Shown here: positions 34,316 to 42,209 of the stretch, piece after piece
How positions within the stretch are numbered: the first letter of the stretch is position 1
Layout of the letters: every line of letters starts with the position of its first letter
Assembly: GCA_021795395.1 (NCBI GenBank)
Contig: JAJYPN010000023.1
Span: forward strand, 1 to 42,209
Direction: 5' to 3'
DNA from: Pseudomonadota bacterium
GTDB lineage: Bacteria; Pseudomonadota; Gammaproteobacteria; Burkholderiales; Sulfuriferulaceae
DNA length: 42,209 bases
The notes under the pieces: model-generated
The model's database searches: none
What the model was told of the DNA's origin: nothing
What the model saw: the letters and a program-made list of their open reading frames with translations, nothing else
Program-made: the position numbers and the translations under genes

Positions 34316-34334
34316 ACATGCAGACTGGTGCCCC

Positions 34335-35234
34335 ATGTACATACTCAGACCCATAGACGATTTTGCCAAAGCGCTAAGAATCCCGGACGCATTTTTGGCC
34401 GCATTGTTGTTGTCGTTCATGTTGCATGTCGTACTTTTGGGACTGGCATTTGAAATTCCTCCGGTCACGGCTAAAAATTTCTTTTCGCCGCCTTTGGAAC
34501 TGGTGCTGGTTAACAGCAAGTCCGTCCGGCCGCCTCGTCACGCGGATGCGCTGGCGCAAAGCAATCTGGACGGCGGCGGCAATACCGACGCCGACAGGCG
34601 GGCGAAAAGTCCTTTGCCGGCGGCGTTGCGCGAGCAACGCCAAATTCAGATGGAAGCCGCTCAGCAGCAAGTGAAGGCGCTGGAAGCGGAAAACCGCAAA
34701 ATCATGGCGCAGCTGAAATCCACTTACGCCTTATCTGAGACGCCGCCGCAGCCCAAGCCTGCGGATGTCTCGCGTCCTCAAGGTAAGAATGCCGATAATC
34801 CGGTTGCCAGAAGCCTGGAAATGGCAAAACTGGAAGCGCAGATTTCGCAGGATTACGAAGCGTATCAGAAGCGTCCGCACAAGGTCTTTATCGGCGCTCG
34901 CACTCGCGAATATGTATTTGCCCGGTATATCGAAGACTGGCGCATCAAGGTTGAACGTATCGGCAACCAGAATTACCCCGACGCCGCCAAACAGCAAAAA
35001 ATTTACGGTACCTTACAACTGACGGTTTCCATCAAGGCGGACGGCAGTCTTGACGATGTCGAAGTGACGCAACATTCAGGTTCGGCGATACTCGACAATG
35101 CCGCCGTCAATATTGTGCGCGAAGCCGCGCCGTATTCGCCATTTCCACCCGACATGCGAAAAAAAGCCGATGTGATCAGTATTACCCGGACCTGGACGTT
35201 TGCTCCCGGCGACCAATTGAGCACCAAAGAGTGA
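34335..35234 (+). CDS. TonB-family energy transducer protein
   Basis: The 299-residue product has one N-terminal TM anchor (about 16-36), a Pro/Gln-rich and coiled middle (about 85-175) and a C-terminal TonB domain. The latter includes YGTLQLTVSIKADGSLDDVEVTQHSG and AAPYSPFPPDMRKKADVISITRTW. TonB links the proton-motive force to outer-membrane receptors. No exbB or exbD is adjacent, so the motor must be encoded elsewhere. The two-residue RP pairs of classic long TonB proteins are few here. Confidence 0.88.
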   Translation: MYILRPIDDFAKALRIPDAFLAALLLSFMLHVVLLGLAFEIPPVTAKNFFSPPLELVLVNSKSVRPPRHADALAQSNLDGGGNTDADRRAKSPLPAALREQRQIQMEAAQQQVKALEAENRKIMAQLKSTYALSETPPQPKPADVSRPQGKNADNPVARSLEMAKLEAQISQDYEAYQKRPHKVFIGARTREYVFARYIEDWRIKVERIGNQNYPDAAKQQKIYGTLQLTVSIKADGSLDDVEVTQHSGSAILDNAAVNIVREAAPYSPFPPDMRKKADVISITRTWTFAPGDQLSTKE

Positions 35235-35263
35235 ATTCGGCTGTCCCCGTGGCAGATCAGGTC

Positions 35264-35272
35264 TGTTATAAT
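35264..35272 (+). promoter_or_regulatory. Extended -10 promoter candidate of fbp
   Basis: TGTTATAAT (35264-35272) is an extended -10 element (TGn plus perfect TATAAT) about 40 nt upstream of the fbp ATG. No clear -35 box is seen, as is common for extended -10 promoters. Confidence 0.45.
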
Positions 35273-35310
35273 TTTCCTGTTCAATTATTAATTCAACTGA
35301 AAGCCAAACC

Positions 35311-36318
35311 ATGCAGATTGCTACTACCATAACTCAATTTCTGGCCGATGAACAATCGGCCTCCCAGAGACAAGATCGTGATTTGCCGGTTTTGCTCGGT
35401 CAGGTAATCACCGCCTGCAAGATCATTTCCAACGCGGTGAATAAAGGGGCCTTATCAGGAGTGATGGGAAGTCTGGAATCTGAAAACATACAGGGCGAAA
35501 CGCAAAAAAAACTCGATGTGATCACCAATGAAATTTTCACCCAGACGATAGAACGCGGCGGCCAGCTCGCAGGCATGGCGTCCGAGGAAATGGACGATGT
35601 ATATCAAATACCGGCTCAATATCCGCGTGGCAAGTATTTGCTGGTATTCGATCCGCTGGACGGTTCGTCGAATGTCGACGTGAACATATCCGTTGGTACT
35701 ATTTTTTCCGTATTGCGTTACCAAGGCAATTCGGCGCAACCGGCTGCTGGCGAGTTCCTGCAGCCCGGCACCAAACAGGTCGCCGCTGGTTATGCTTTGT
35801 ACGGTTCTTCGACCATGCTTGTCATCACCACCGGCAACGGGGTTAACGGTTTTACCCTGGACACCAATATCGGCGAGTTTGTTCTGACGCATCCCGGTAT
35901 GACGATTCCTGCCGATACGAAGGAATTCGCGATCAATGCGTCCAATCAGCGTTTTTGGGAAGCGCCCGTGCAGCGTTACGTCACCGAATGCGTGGCCGGT
36001 AAAACCGGTCCGCGCGGACGCGATTTCAATATGCGCTGGGTTGCGTCAATGGTGGCGGAAGTGCATCGCATTCTGATTCGCGGCGGCATCTTCATGTATC
36101 CCAAGGATAACAAGGACCCGACCAAAGCGGGGAAATTGCGCTTGATGTACGAAGCCAATCCGATGAGTTTCATCGTCGAACAAGCGGGCGGCTTATCCAG
36201 CACGGGACGGCAGCGTATTCTGGATGTTCAGCCTGAAGGTTTGCACCAGCGCGTGCCAGTGATACTGGGCTCGAAAAATGAAGTCGAGGTGGTACTGTCT
36301 TATCACGCGGAGCATTGA
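35311..36318 (+). CDS. fbp: Class 1 fructose-1,6-bisphosphatase
   Basis: The 335-residue enzyme hydrolyses fructose 1,6-bisphosphate to fructose 6-phosphate in gluconeogenesis and in the Calvin cycle of autotrophs. The metal-binding signature [13 protein letters not shown] is present, with ASEEMDD (about 91-97). The C-terminal [20 protein letters not shown] is typical. The length is normal. It ends 42 nt before the convergent tilS end. Confidence 0.96.
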   Translation: MQIATTITQFLADEQSASQRQDRDLPVLLGQVITACKIISNAVNKGALSGVMGSLESENIQGETQKKLDVITNEIFTQTIERGGQLAGMASEEMDDVYQIPAQYPRGKYLLVFDPLDGSSNVDVNISVGTIFSVLRYQGNSAQPAAGEFLQPGTKQVAAGYALYGSSTMLVITTGNGVNGFTLDTNIGEFVLTHPGMTIPADTKEFAINASNQRFWEAPVQRYVTECVAGKTGPRGRDFNMRWVASMVAEVHRILIRGGIFMYPKDNKDPTKAGKLRLMYEANPMSFIVEQAGGLSSTGRQRILDVQPEGLHQRVPVILGSKNEVEVVLSYHAEH

Positions 36319-36360
36319 AATCTAACGATATCCGTTCTGGTTCGCGTCTCGCCTTGGGTC

Positions 36361-37722
36361 TCAACCCGGTTCGATGACCGCAGCGTCGGGCTGCCACTCG
36401 ATTCGAATGGCGGCTTTTGCAGCCCCTGTCTGCCAGTTGCAGGCGGTTCCGATGCCGGGGATGTGAATGAGTTCGTCGCCGCTGTAAATCAGCGGCAATC
36501 GCTCGCGTTCCCACGGCGGCAGTTGCGCTAATTGAAGCAGATCCTTTACTCGCCGCACAGGTCGTTTGCAATCGGGACGTAAGCGCTCGCCGCCCTGACG
36601 CAGCCGGATGTTGATGTGCTGCAACCTGGCCGGGTCCAGACCGCCATCGCTGCTTTGTCTGAAATACAGCGTGCCATGCAATTCGGGCAGTTTCAGTTCG
36701 TCTTCGCCCTGCCACAGCCAGCGCCGGCCATGCGGCGGTTCGGCCATTTGCCGGAGCAGATATGCGTATCCCCGATAACGTCGCAGACAGGCATCGCCGT
36801 GATCGATGGCGATGCAAGCGTCGTCAGCAGCTCCGATAAGCTGATCGAGCATATCGGATAGCCGCAATTGGCCGGGCATGGGCAATTGTCGTTGTGCAAA
36901 ATAATAACGCAGTAGATTGCGCGCCCGGGCGGAATTGAGGCTTGCCAGATATCTACAGTCGAGACGGTTTTCATCGATACCGGTCTGCGCGTCCAATTCA
37001 GCGAGTTGGTCCAGGAGCCCGGCGGCCTCGGCCATATGCCCGGCGGTTCGCGCAATGGCAGTGCGCCATCCGGAGTAATGGCGCTGAAGTAAGGGCAAAA
37101 CCGATAGGCGTAAAAAATTTCGGGTGAATCGCGTGTCCTGATTGCTTTCGTCTTCTACCCAACTTAACTTGTTTTGCACCGCCCAATCGAGAATCGCGCT
37201 TCGGTCGATGTCGAGTAGCGGTCGCAGATAAGCTGGGCCGCCGGCATCGCGCCGTAGCGTCGGCATGGCCGACAGCCCTTTCACGCCGGCGCCCCGCAAT
37301 AACTGTAAAAATACGGTTTCAGCCTGATCGTCGCGATGATGCGCCAACGCAATAAAATCCGCATCGAGCTTTCTGAAGATTGCGTAGCGTGCATTCCTCG
37401 CGGTCGCCTCCAGCCCCGATTTGCTCGCAGGGTCGAGATTTACCGTGTGAATCTGCAAGGGAATATCGAGCTGGCGACAGATCCGGCAACAGGCGTCGGC
37501 CCAGGCATCCGCATTTGTGCTGATGCCGTGATGAATATGCACGGCCGATAGATGCAAACGGAATTCCTGACTGATCCGGGCAAGCAAATGCAGCAAAACG
37601 ACCGAATCGACACCGCCGCTCAAACCTACGCTGACTGCATTGCCTGGCGCCAGATAGTGAATGGCGCACTTTTTCAGAACATCGACCAGATTATTTGACG
37701 GGGAGGTTTTTGTAGCGTCCAT
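36361..37722 (-). CDS. tilS: tRNA(Ile)-lysidine synthase TilS
   Basis: The 453-residue product has the PP-loop SGGVDS (35-40) that binds ATP, the [19 protein letters not shown] segment and two C-terminal substrate-binding domains (about 220-440). It modifies C34 of the tRNA-Ile CAU anticodon to lysidine so that it reads AUA. The ATG at 37722 lies 32 nt inside the upstream accA; no other in-frame ATG is available nearby. accA-tilS linkage is common in betaproteobacteria. Confidence 0.93.
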   Translation of the reverse strand: MDATKTSPSNNLVDVLKKCAIHYLAPGNAVSVGLSGGVDSVVLLHLLARISQEFRLHLSAVHIHHGISTNADAWADACCRICRQLDIPLQIHTVNLDPASKSGLEATARNARYAIFRKLDADFIALAHHRDDQAETVFLQLLRGAGVKGLSAMPTLRRDAGGPAYLRPLLDIDRSAILDWAVQNKLSWVEDESNQDTRFTRNFLRLSVLPLLQRHYSGWRTAIARTAGHMAEAAGLLDQLAELDAQTGIDENRLDCRYLASLNSARARNLLRYYFAQRQLPMPGQLRLSDMLDQLIGAADDACIAIDHGDACLRRYRGYAYLLRQMAEPPHGRRWLWQGEDELKLPELHGTLYFRQSSDGGLDPARLQHINIRLRQGGERLRPDCKRPVRRVKDLLQLAQLPPWERERLPLIYSGDELIHIPGIGTACNWQTGAAKAAIRIEWQPDAAVIEPG

Positions 37723-38665
37723 AACTCATGAGACGCTGATAGCGGGTTTTCAGCAGCGTATCGACGGATTCCTTTTGAAGACTGGTCAATGTTTCTTCGA
37801 GCGCGGTTTTCAGGATATGCATCAAAGCCGCCGGATCTCGATGCGCCCCGCCTAGCGGTTCCGCAACGATTTTGTCGATAAGATCCAGCGATTTCAGGCG
37901 CGGCGCGGTAATATTCAGCGTTTCGGCAGCGGTAGGCGCCATTTCAGCGTTTTTCCAGAGGATGGAAGCGCACCCTTCCGGAGAAATGACGGAATAAGTG
38001 GAATATTGCAGCATCAGGGTCTGGTCTCCGATACCGATGGCAAGCGCACCGCCCGAGCCGCCTTCGCCTATGATGGTGCAGATTATCGGCGTGCGCAATT
38101 CTGCCATGACGAACAGATTGCGGGCGATTGCTTCCGACTGGCCGCGTTCTTCGGCGCCGATCCCCGGATAAGCCCCAGGCGTATCGATGAATGTCATTAT
38201 CGGTATGCCGAATTTTTCGGCCAGGCGCATCAGACGCAAGGCTTTACGGTAGCCTTCGGGTCTCGGCATACCGAAGTTGCGATAGATTTTTTCCTTGGTA
38301 TCCCGGCCTTTCTGGTGGCCGATGATCATGACGCTTTGTTCATTGAAGCGAGCGATGCCGCCGACGATAGCAGGATCGTCGCCATAGGTGCGATCGCCGT
38401 GCAATTCTTCAAAATCGGAAAATAATGCCCCGATATAATCCAGACTGTAGGGACGTTGAGGATGCCGCGCTACCTGCGAGATCTGCCAGGCGTTCAGCTT
38501 TGCATAGATATCGTGGGTCAGCTTTTCGCTCTTTTTTTGCAATAAGAAGAGTTCCTTGGAAATGTCCACGGAAGAATCGTCTTGCACGTTACGTAATTCT
38601 TCGATTTTTACTTCCAGTTCGGCTATGGGCTGTTCAAAGTCCAAAAAGGGGGTTTTCATGGGCAA
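37691..38665 (-). CDS. accA: Acetyl-CoA carboxylase carboxyltransferase subunit alpha AccA
   Basis: The 324-residue product has the AccA N-terminal domain ([18 protein letters not shown]), the [12 protein letters not shown] and ELHGDR segments, and the oxyanion loops [13 protein letters not shown] and [11 protein letters not shown]. With AccD it transfers carboxyl from biotin to acetyl-CoA in fatty acid synthesis. Length is normal. tilS is translated from within its 3' end. Confidence 0.96.
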   Translation of the reverse strand: MPMKTPFLDFEQPIAELEVKIEELRNVQDDSSVDISKELFLLQKKSEKLTHDIYAKLNAWQISQVARHPQRPYSLDYIGALFSDFEELHGDRTYGDDPAIVGGIARFNEQSVMIIGHQKGRDTKEKIYRNFGMPRPEGYRKALRLMRLAEKFGIPIMTFIDTPGAYPGIGAEERGQSEAIARNLFVMAELRTPIICTIIGEGGSGGALAIGIGDQTLMLQYSTYSVISPEGCASILWKNAEMAPTAAETLNITAPRLKSLDLIDKIVAEPLGGAHRDPAALMHILKTALEETLTSLQKESVDTLLKTRYQRLMSYGRYKNLPVK

Positions 38666-38752
38666 CTTAAACGGAGATGGGCGACAACGCAGGTGCCTTG
38701 CTGGATGAAATCCGGCGTAAATGCAGTGGCATAAGGAGGAAGATTTTCTTTA

Positions 38753-39241
38753 TCAATGATGATGATCGTGATCGCCATGAGCATGCCCGTGAGCAATTTC
38801 ATCTGCAGTAGCAGAACGTACATCCAATACCGTGCAGTTGAATTCCAGCGTTTGCCCGGCCAGCGGATGATTGCCGTCGACTACGACGGTGTCGTCGGTC
38901 AGTTCGGTTACGGTATACAGCATAAATTCCTCGGTACCTTCCGCCGCGCCTTCGAATTGCATGCCGACCTCGATTTCGGCAGGAAATAAATGACGGGGTT
39001 CTACCCGCAGCAGATCGGCTTCGTATTCTCCGAAAGCGTACTCCGGTTCCATGGTCACCTCGACCCTGTCGCCAATACTCTTGCCTTCCAATGCTTCTTC
39101 AACGGTAGGAAATATGCCGTCGTAACCGCCATGCAGATAGCTGATTGCATCATTGTTTTCACCGGCGTTCTCTAGTGTTTCGCCAGCCTGATTGCAAAGT
39201 TGGTAGGCAATGGTAACAATGGTATTCTTGGCTATTTGCAT
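38753..39241 (-). CDS. slyD: FKBP-type peptidyl-prolyl isomerase SlyD
   Basis: The 162-residue product has an FKBP fold with the inserted IF chaperone domain typical of SlyD (about 68-120). The C-terminal tail is His-rich (HGHAHGDHDHHH), suited to bind nickel or other divalent metals. YLHGGYDGIFPTVEEALEG near residue 34 is characteristic. It assists folding and metal delivery in the cytoplasm. The gene stands alone, divergent from roxA. Confidence 0.94.
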   Translation of the reverse strand: MQIAKNTIVTIAYQLCNQAGETLENAGENNDAISYLHGGYDGIFPTVEEALEGKSIGDRVEVTMEPEYAFGEYEADLLRVEPRHLFPAEIEVGMQFEGAAEGTEEFMLYTVTELTDDTVVVDGNHPLAGQTLEFNCTVLDVRSATADEIAHGHAHGDHDHHH

Positions 39242-39376
39242 AATGACCTCGTCGGGCGAAAATAATACTCGGTAACGATTATTTTAGCGTATTTTGCAAC
39301 TAAATCCTAGAATCGGCAGAGGAAGTCATGTTATATGTTTATCTGGTTGATATCAAATAAAAAATATTGGTAAATT

Positions 39377-40501
39377 ATGAATGATGATTTGCTCGGCGGT
39401 CTGGATTATGAGACTTTTTTTCGCGACTATTGGCAAAAACGGCCTTTGCTCGTGCGTAATGCCTTGCCCGGTTTCAGCGGTTTGATCGACCCCGAAGCCT
39501 TATTCAAGCTATCGACCAGCGAAGAAGCGTTATCGCGGCTGGTATTTCAGCAAGATCGGATATGGCGATTGGAACATGGTCCATTCAAACGCAAGCGATT
39601 TCAATTGGCCGACCTCGACAATGCCTGGACGCTCCTCGTGCAGGAGTTGAACCACCATTTGCATGGTGCCGAGCAATTTTTGCAGAGGTTCGATTTTATA
39701 CCGCACGCTCGACTCGACGATCTGATGGTCAGTTATGCACCGGCGGGCGGCGGGGTAGGGCCTCATTTCGATTCCTACGACGTATTTTTGATTCAGGGAA
39801 TGGGGAGCAGGCGCTGGCAAATCAGCGCGCAAAAGGACCTTGAATTGATGGATGGGCTGCCGCTCAAAATCCTGCGAAATTTCATTCCCGAAATGGAATG
39901 GATTTTAACGCCAGGCGACCTGCTTTATCTGCCCCCGCATTATGCGCATAACGGCATTGCCATGGATGAGTGCATGACCTATTCGGTTGGGTTCAGAGCG
40001 CCTTCTACCCAGGAAATGGCAACACAATTCCTGGTTTACATGCAGGATAAGCTGGATTTGCCTGGGCAATATCAGGATCCTGATTTGGCTTGGCAAACGC
40101 ATTCCGGGGAAATAGCCGAAGGGATGATTACAAAAATTGCCGGAATGATAGGGCAAATTCAATGGGATCGTGCCGATATAGCCGATTTTATCGGGCGTTA
40201 TCTTACTGAACCCAAAGCGCATGTCTTTTTTCGACCGCCCGTGCGCCCATTAAGCATGGCCGCCTTCTGCAAGCAGGTAGCGTCTTGCGGCTTGCGGCTG
40301 GCGCCCCAATCGCAATTGCTATTTCATGGAGAGCGGTACTATTTAAACGGCATGCCATTTGATGTGCCTATGCGTGAGCGTTTGCAGATCATGGCGGATA
40401 CACGAAAAATAGCGCCGGAGCAATTTGACGTAGCCTCTATTTCCCAATTTTATCAGGGCTATCTTGACGGCTATTTTTTGATTGACAAGAAAAATATTTA
40501 A
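39377..40501 (+). CDS. roxA: JmjC-type ribosomal protein uL16 arginine hydroxylase (RoxA/YcfD-like)
   Basis: The 374-residue 2-oxoglutarate/Fe(II) oxygenase of the Cupin_4 family has iron ligands in PHFDSYD (His130, Asp132) and the later His191 in PPHYAHNG. FFRDYWQKRPLLVRNA near residue 14 is the usual N-terminal motif. The E. coli relative hydroxylates an arginine of ribosomal protein L16. A winged-helix-like C-terminal part (about 270-374) is present as in the family. The Shine-Dalgarno is weak. Confidence 0.9.
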   Translation: MNDDLLGGLDYETFFRDYWQKRPLLVRNALPGFSGLIDPEALFKLSTSEEALSRLVFQQDRIWRLEHGPFKRKRFQLADLDNAWTLLVQELNHHLHGAEQFLQRFDFIPHARLDDLMVSYAPAGGGVGPHFDSYDVFLIQGMGSRRWQISAQKDLELMDGLPLKILRNFIPEMEWILTPGDLLYLPPHYAHNGIAMDECMTYSVGFRAPSTQEMATQFLVYMQDKLDLPGQYQDPDLAWQTHSGEIAEGMITKIAGMIGQIQWDRADIADFIGRYLTEPKAHVFFRPPVRPLSMAAFCKQVASCGLRLAPQSQLLFHGERYYLNGMPFDVPMRERLQIMADTRKIAPEQFDVASISQFYQGYLDGYFLIDKKNI

Positions 40502-40528
40502 AAAATTGCGAACATAATAAAAAAACAG

Positions 40529-40557
40529 TTGACAGAAATGTTCTAATATTAGAAAAT
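40529..40557 (+). promoter_or_regulatory. Promoter of the probable small RNA
   Basis: A perfect TTGACA (40529-40534) is followed after 17 nt by GAAAAT (40552-40557, 4 of 6 matches to TATAAT). Transcription should begin near 40564. It lies 28 nt after the roxA stop. Confidence 0.55.
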
Positions 40558-40563
40558 TCTAAC

Positions 40564-40660
40564 TAACGCTGGTTCAGTCCTATGGGCTGCAGTGTTGTCT
40601 CCTCCATCCTCCTTTAAACAAGAGGATTTGAAGCTCGGGTTAATGCCCGGGCTTTTTTTT
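40564..40660 (+). ncRNA. Probable small regulatory RNA with exposed anti-Shine-Dalgarno segment
   Basis: The predicted transcript of about 97 nt begins after the promoter at 40529-40557 and ends in an intrinsic terminator (40632-40660). A 5' hairpin pairs CAGTCC with GGGCTG (40575-40589). An unpaired TCTCCTCC (40598-40605) follows, complementary to purine-rich ribosome binding sites. A second hairpin pairs ATCCTC (40606-40611) with GAGGAT (40622-40627), and the terminator comes last. Alternating hairpins with CCUCC-containing loops are the design of trans-acting RNAs that block translation starts. I do not recognise a named family. A roxA 3'-UTR-derived RNA is an alternative. Confidence 0.55.
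40632..40660 (+). terminator. Intrinsic terminator of the small RNA / roxA
   Basis: AGCTCGGG (40632-40639) pairs with CCCGGGCT (40646-40653), 8 bp with one G-U, around a 6-nt loop. The run of eight T at 40653-40660 follows directly. Confidence 0.85.
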
Positions 40661-40944
40661 GTTTTTGAAATTCTCGTTGCTCGTGCTATCCGGAAATGTA
40701 GCTACGATCAAGTCAAGGGCCTCTGCTGCAAATACGCTGAAACAAGATATTTGCCTGATTTGCCGTTATGCCATCAAATAAAATGCTAAACTTTATCAAG
40801 CATATCAAGTAGAGATTTGCGGGTAAGGCGAAGTTAAAATCCCTTTGCTAACACGCTTGCTGCATATATTCACCGTTTTGTCATATTGCAGGGTTAAATC
40901 TCGGATAATATGTTTACATTTGTTGACTATCGTGGGGTGGTTGT

Positions 40945-41790
40945 ATGATTTATCCAGAAGCGTTTGCGAGTTTGGAAAAAGTACGATGGGAGTTATCCAA
41001 GGATATACCGTGGAGCAACTACCGGTCGGATTTATTGACGGACGAGCAGGCTGCCACCATCAAAATGAACGCAATTACCGAATGGGCCGCATTGCCTGCT
41101 ACGGAAATGTTCTTGCGCGATTATCGGCACGACAGCGATTTTTCCGCCTTTATGTCGGTTTGGTTCTACGAAGAGCAGAAACATGCTTTGGTCATGATGG
41201 AATATTTGCGGCGATTCCGTCCGGAAATGATGCCCGCCGAGGCGGAATTGCATGCTGTGCGTTTTGAGTTTGATAGCGCGCCACCGATGGAAACGCTAAT
41301 GCTGCATTTTTGCGGCGAAATTCGCTTGACGCAATGGTATCGCTGCGCAGGATTATGGCATACCGAACCCGTTATCAAGCATATATACAATTTGATCTCC
41401 GGGGACGAAGCCCGGCATGGCGGCATCTATTTTCGTTATATGCAACAGGCGATAGAGCGTATGGGTGACGAAGCCCGAGCGGCCTTTGCCAAAGTCGGAG
41501 TGTTGATGACGAGTTCTGCGCGTAGCGCTCAGGCATTACACCCGACCAATCTTCATGTGAGCGCCGCACTCTTTCCCAAAGATACGATACAGAGCCATTT
41601 GCCAGACCCCGCATGGCTGGAGCGATGGCTGGACGAACAAATACATTTCGATGCGGTATGGGAAAACAAGGTAGTGGGAACGATATTGACGAAACTGTCC
41701 AATCTGTTCGGCCAAAGTCTGACCAATACCCGAGAACTCAATCGCTACCGCAAAGAAATCACTCGCAACCTGTCTGCCGTTACTGCTTGA
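40945..41790 (+). CDS. Ferritin-like di-iron protein of unknown role
   Basis: The 281-residue, mostly helical product has di-iron ligand positions E46 (in TEWAAL), E77 and H80 (EEQKH), E125 (FCGEIRL), and E155 and H158 (DEARH). Two ExxH motifs plus two further Glu residues are the pattern of acyl-ACP desaturases, rubrerythrin-like and other ferritin-like oxygenases. It is shorter than plant-type acyl-ACP desaturases (about 350). The gene stands alone, with GGGGTGG before the ATG. Function could be a fatty-acyl desaturase or another O2-activating enzyme; I cannot tell which. Confidence 0.78.
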   Translation: MIYPEAFASLEKVRWELSKDIPWSNYRSDLLTDEQAATIKMNAITEWAALPATEMFLRDYRHDSDFSAFMSVWFYEEQKHALVMMEYLRRFRPEMMPAEAELHAVRFEFDSAPPMETLMLHFCGEIRLTQWYRCAGLWHTEPVIKHIYNLISGDEARHGGIYFRYMQQAIERMGDEARAAFAKVGVLMTSSARSAQALHPTNLHVSAALFPKDTIQSHLPDPAWLERWLDEQIHFDAVWENKVVGTILTKLSNLFGQSLTNTRELNRYRKEITRNLSAVTA

Positions 41791-41849
41791 TTGTCAACTT
41801 CAACTGCTGTCGATATCTCTTCGCATTCATACCGCCAATCAAATAATTC

Positions 41850-41879
41850 TTGACGACGACTCCTGTCATTTGCTATAGT
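41850..41879 (+). promoter_or_regulatory. Promoter of the tRNA-fMet transcription unit
   Basis: TTGACG (41850-41855) and TATAGT (41874-41879) lie 18 nt apart, and TGC before the -10 makes it an extended element. The GC-containing stretch after the -10 is the kind of discriminator linked to stringent control of stable RNA genes. The start would be near 41886. Confidence 0.6.
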
Positions 41880-41932
41880 TTCGCCTCTCGACGATACATG
41901 TATGTCATGTAAGCGCAGAGGTGACAATCGGA

Positions 41933-42009
41933 CGCGGGGTGGAGCAGTCTGGCAGCTCGTCGGGCTCATAACCCGAAGGTCACAGGTTCAAATCCTGTCC
42001 CCGCAACCA
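41933..42009 (+). tRNA. Initiator tRNA-fMet (anticodon CAT)
   Basis: The 77-nt cloverleaf begins CGCGGGGTGGAGCAG and ends CCCCGCAACCA with an encoded CCA. The anticodon CAT is at 41967-41969. It has the initiator hallmarks: C1 opposite A72 unpaired at the acceptor end, and three consecutive G-C pairs in the anticodon stem (GGG/CCC). It differs from E. coli tRNA-fMet at only a few positions. Confidence 0.97.
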
Positions 42010-42023
42010 AGAATACGAATTAC

Positions 42024-42209
42024 GCTCTTTAACAACACGACAATCGATAGATGTGGGTATTTACGGTAGCAAGCGAACTTGTCTATGGAGGCGACTCTGT
42101 AGGTGAGGGAGCAGGCTAAAAGTAAATAGCAGCATAAGTAGTATAGCGCTCTGTGCTAAGCGGAGTGCGACGGCGAAAGCGGCCATTTGGTTGTGAGTAG
42201 CGCACAGGA
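42024..42209 (+). promoter_or_regulatory. rRNA-operon leader-like sequence with boxA, continuing past the edge
   Basis: GCTCTTTAACAA (42024-42035) matches the boxA antitermination element of rRNA operons. GACAATC (42039-42045) and ATGTGGG (42051-42057) follow, in the same order and close spacing as in the E. coli 16S leader. Further on, GCGCTCTG (42146-42153) and CGGAGTGC (42161-42168) form an 8-bp stem with a 7-nt loop. No coding region is seen in 42010-42209. No 16S start is visible before the edge, so the rRNA gene itself is an inference. Confidence 0.55.

Larger units (their letters stand above)
40502..40944. other. 443-nt gene-free stretch holding a probable small RNA
   Basis: There is no credible protein gene. 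The left part carries a promoter and a strong terminator framing a probable small RNA (about 40564-40660). The right part (40661-40944) is AT-rich upstream sequence of the di-iron protein gene, in which I see no clear promoter or operator. Confidence 0.6.

Noticed and set aside
1-42209. CRISPR arrays, insertion sequences, prophage or attachment sites
   Set aside because: No regularly spaced repeats, transposase, integrase or phage genes were seen anywhere in the window.

Overview
The window reads as a chromosomal segment of a betaproteobacterium, most likely in the Nitrosomonadales (Gallionellaceae / Methylophilaceae / Sulfuricellaceae-like). The gene complement supports this: hemC-hemD-hemX-hemY, aroB-dgt, accA next to tilS, fbp, a PEP-CTERM-type protein and an initiator tRNA. 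This placement is inference from gene content and order; no 16S sequence lies inside the window. Most of the segment is moderately GC-rich; one gene (2194-3555) is clearly AT-rich.

Left part (1-9019, all minus strand). Four genes joined by successive 4-nt overlaps encode an AT-rich multi-pass membrane protein, a UbiA-family decaprenyl-phosphate phosphoribosyltransferase-like enzyme, a flippase-like protein and a DprE1-like FAD oxidase cut by the window edge. Together they resemble a polyprenyl-phospho-arabinose route. Next come a manganese transporter (mntH) with a manganese catalase, a small PEP-CTERM-like surface protein with an LPETG variant motif behind a candidate sigma-54 promoter, a nitroreductase, and a solitary periplasmic binding protein.

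Centre-left (9296-16670, plus strand). A tight five-gene operon encodes an unusual transketolase/phosphoketolase-like TPP enzyme, a four-carbon acid sugar kinase (OtnK/DUF1537 family) and the three glycolate oxidase subunits GlcD, GlcE and GlcF. I propose it is a glycolate/glyoxylate salvage pathway: glycolate to glyoxylate, ketol transfer to glyoxylate giving 3-oxo-tetronate, phosphorylation, then decarboxylation to DHAP. This is the strongest candidate in the window for an undescribed system.

Centre (16678-26618, mostly minus). The heme operon hemC-hemD-hemX-hemY runs into the end of the glc operon, and HemY is cut to about 154 residues. Then follow a thioredoxin-like protein, a 7TM diguanylate cyclase, the MsrPQ periplasmic methionine sulfoxide repair system, and an operon of ferredoxin, alpha/beta hydrolase and a NodI/NodJ-type ABC exporter.

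Right part (26726-42209). This holds mostly housekeeping genes: aroB-dgt, a GGDEF-EAL protein, pbpG-yqiA-RNase II-type nuclease-tonB-fbp, tilS and accA, slyD, and the ribosomal oxygenase roxA. A probable small RNA with an exposed anti-Shine-Dalgarno stretch follows roxA, then an orphan di-iron ferritin-like protein. The window ends with initiator tRNA-fMet and a boxA-containing stretch that looks like the leader of an rRNA operon continuing past the edge.
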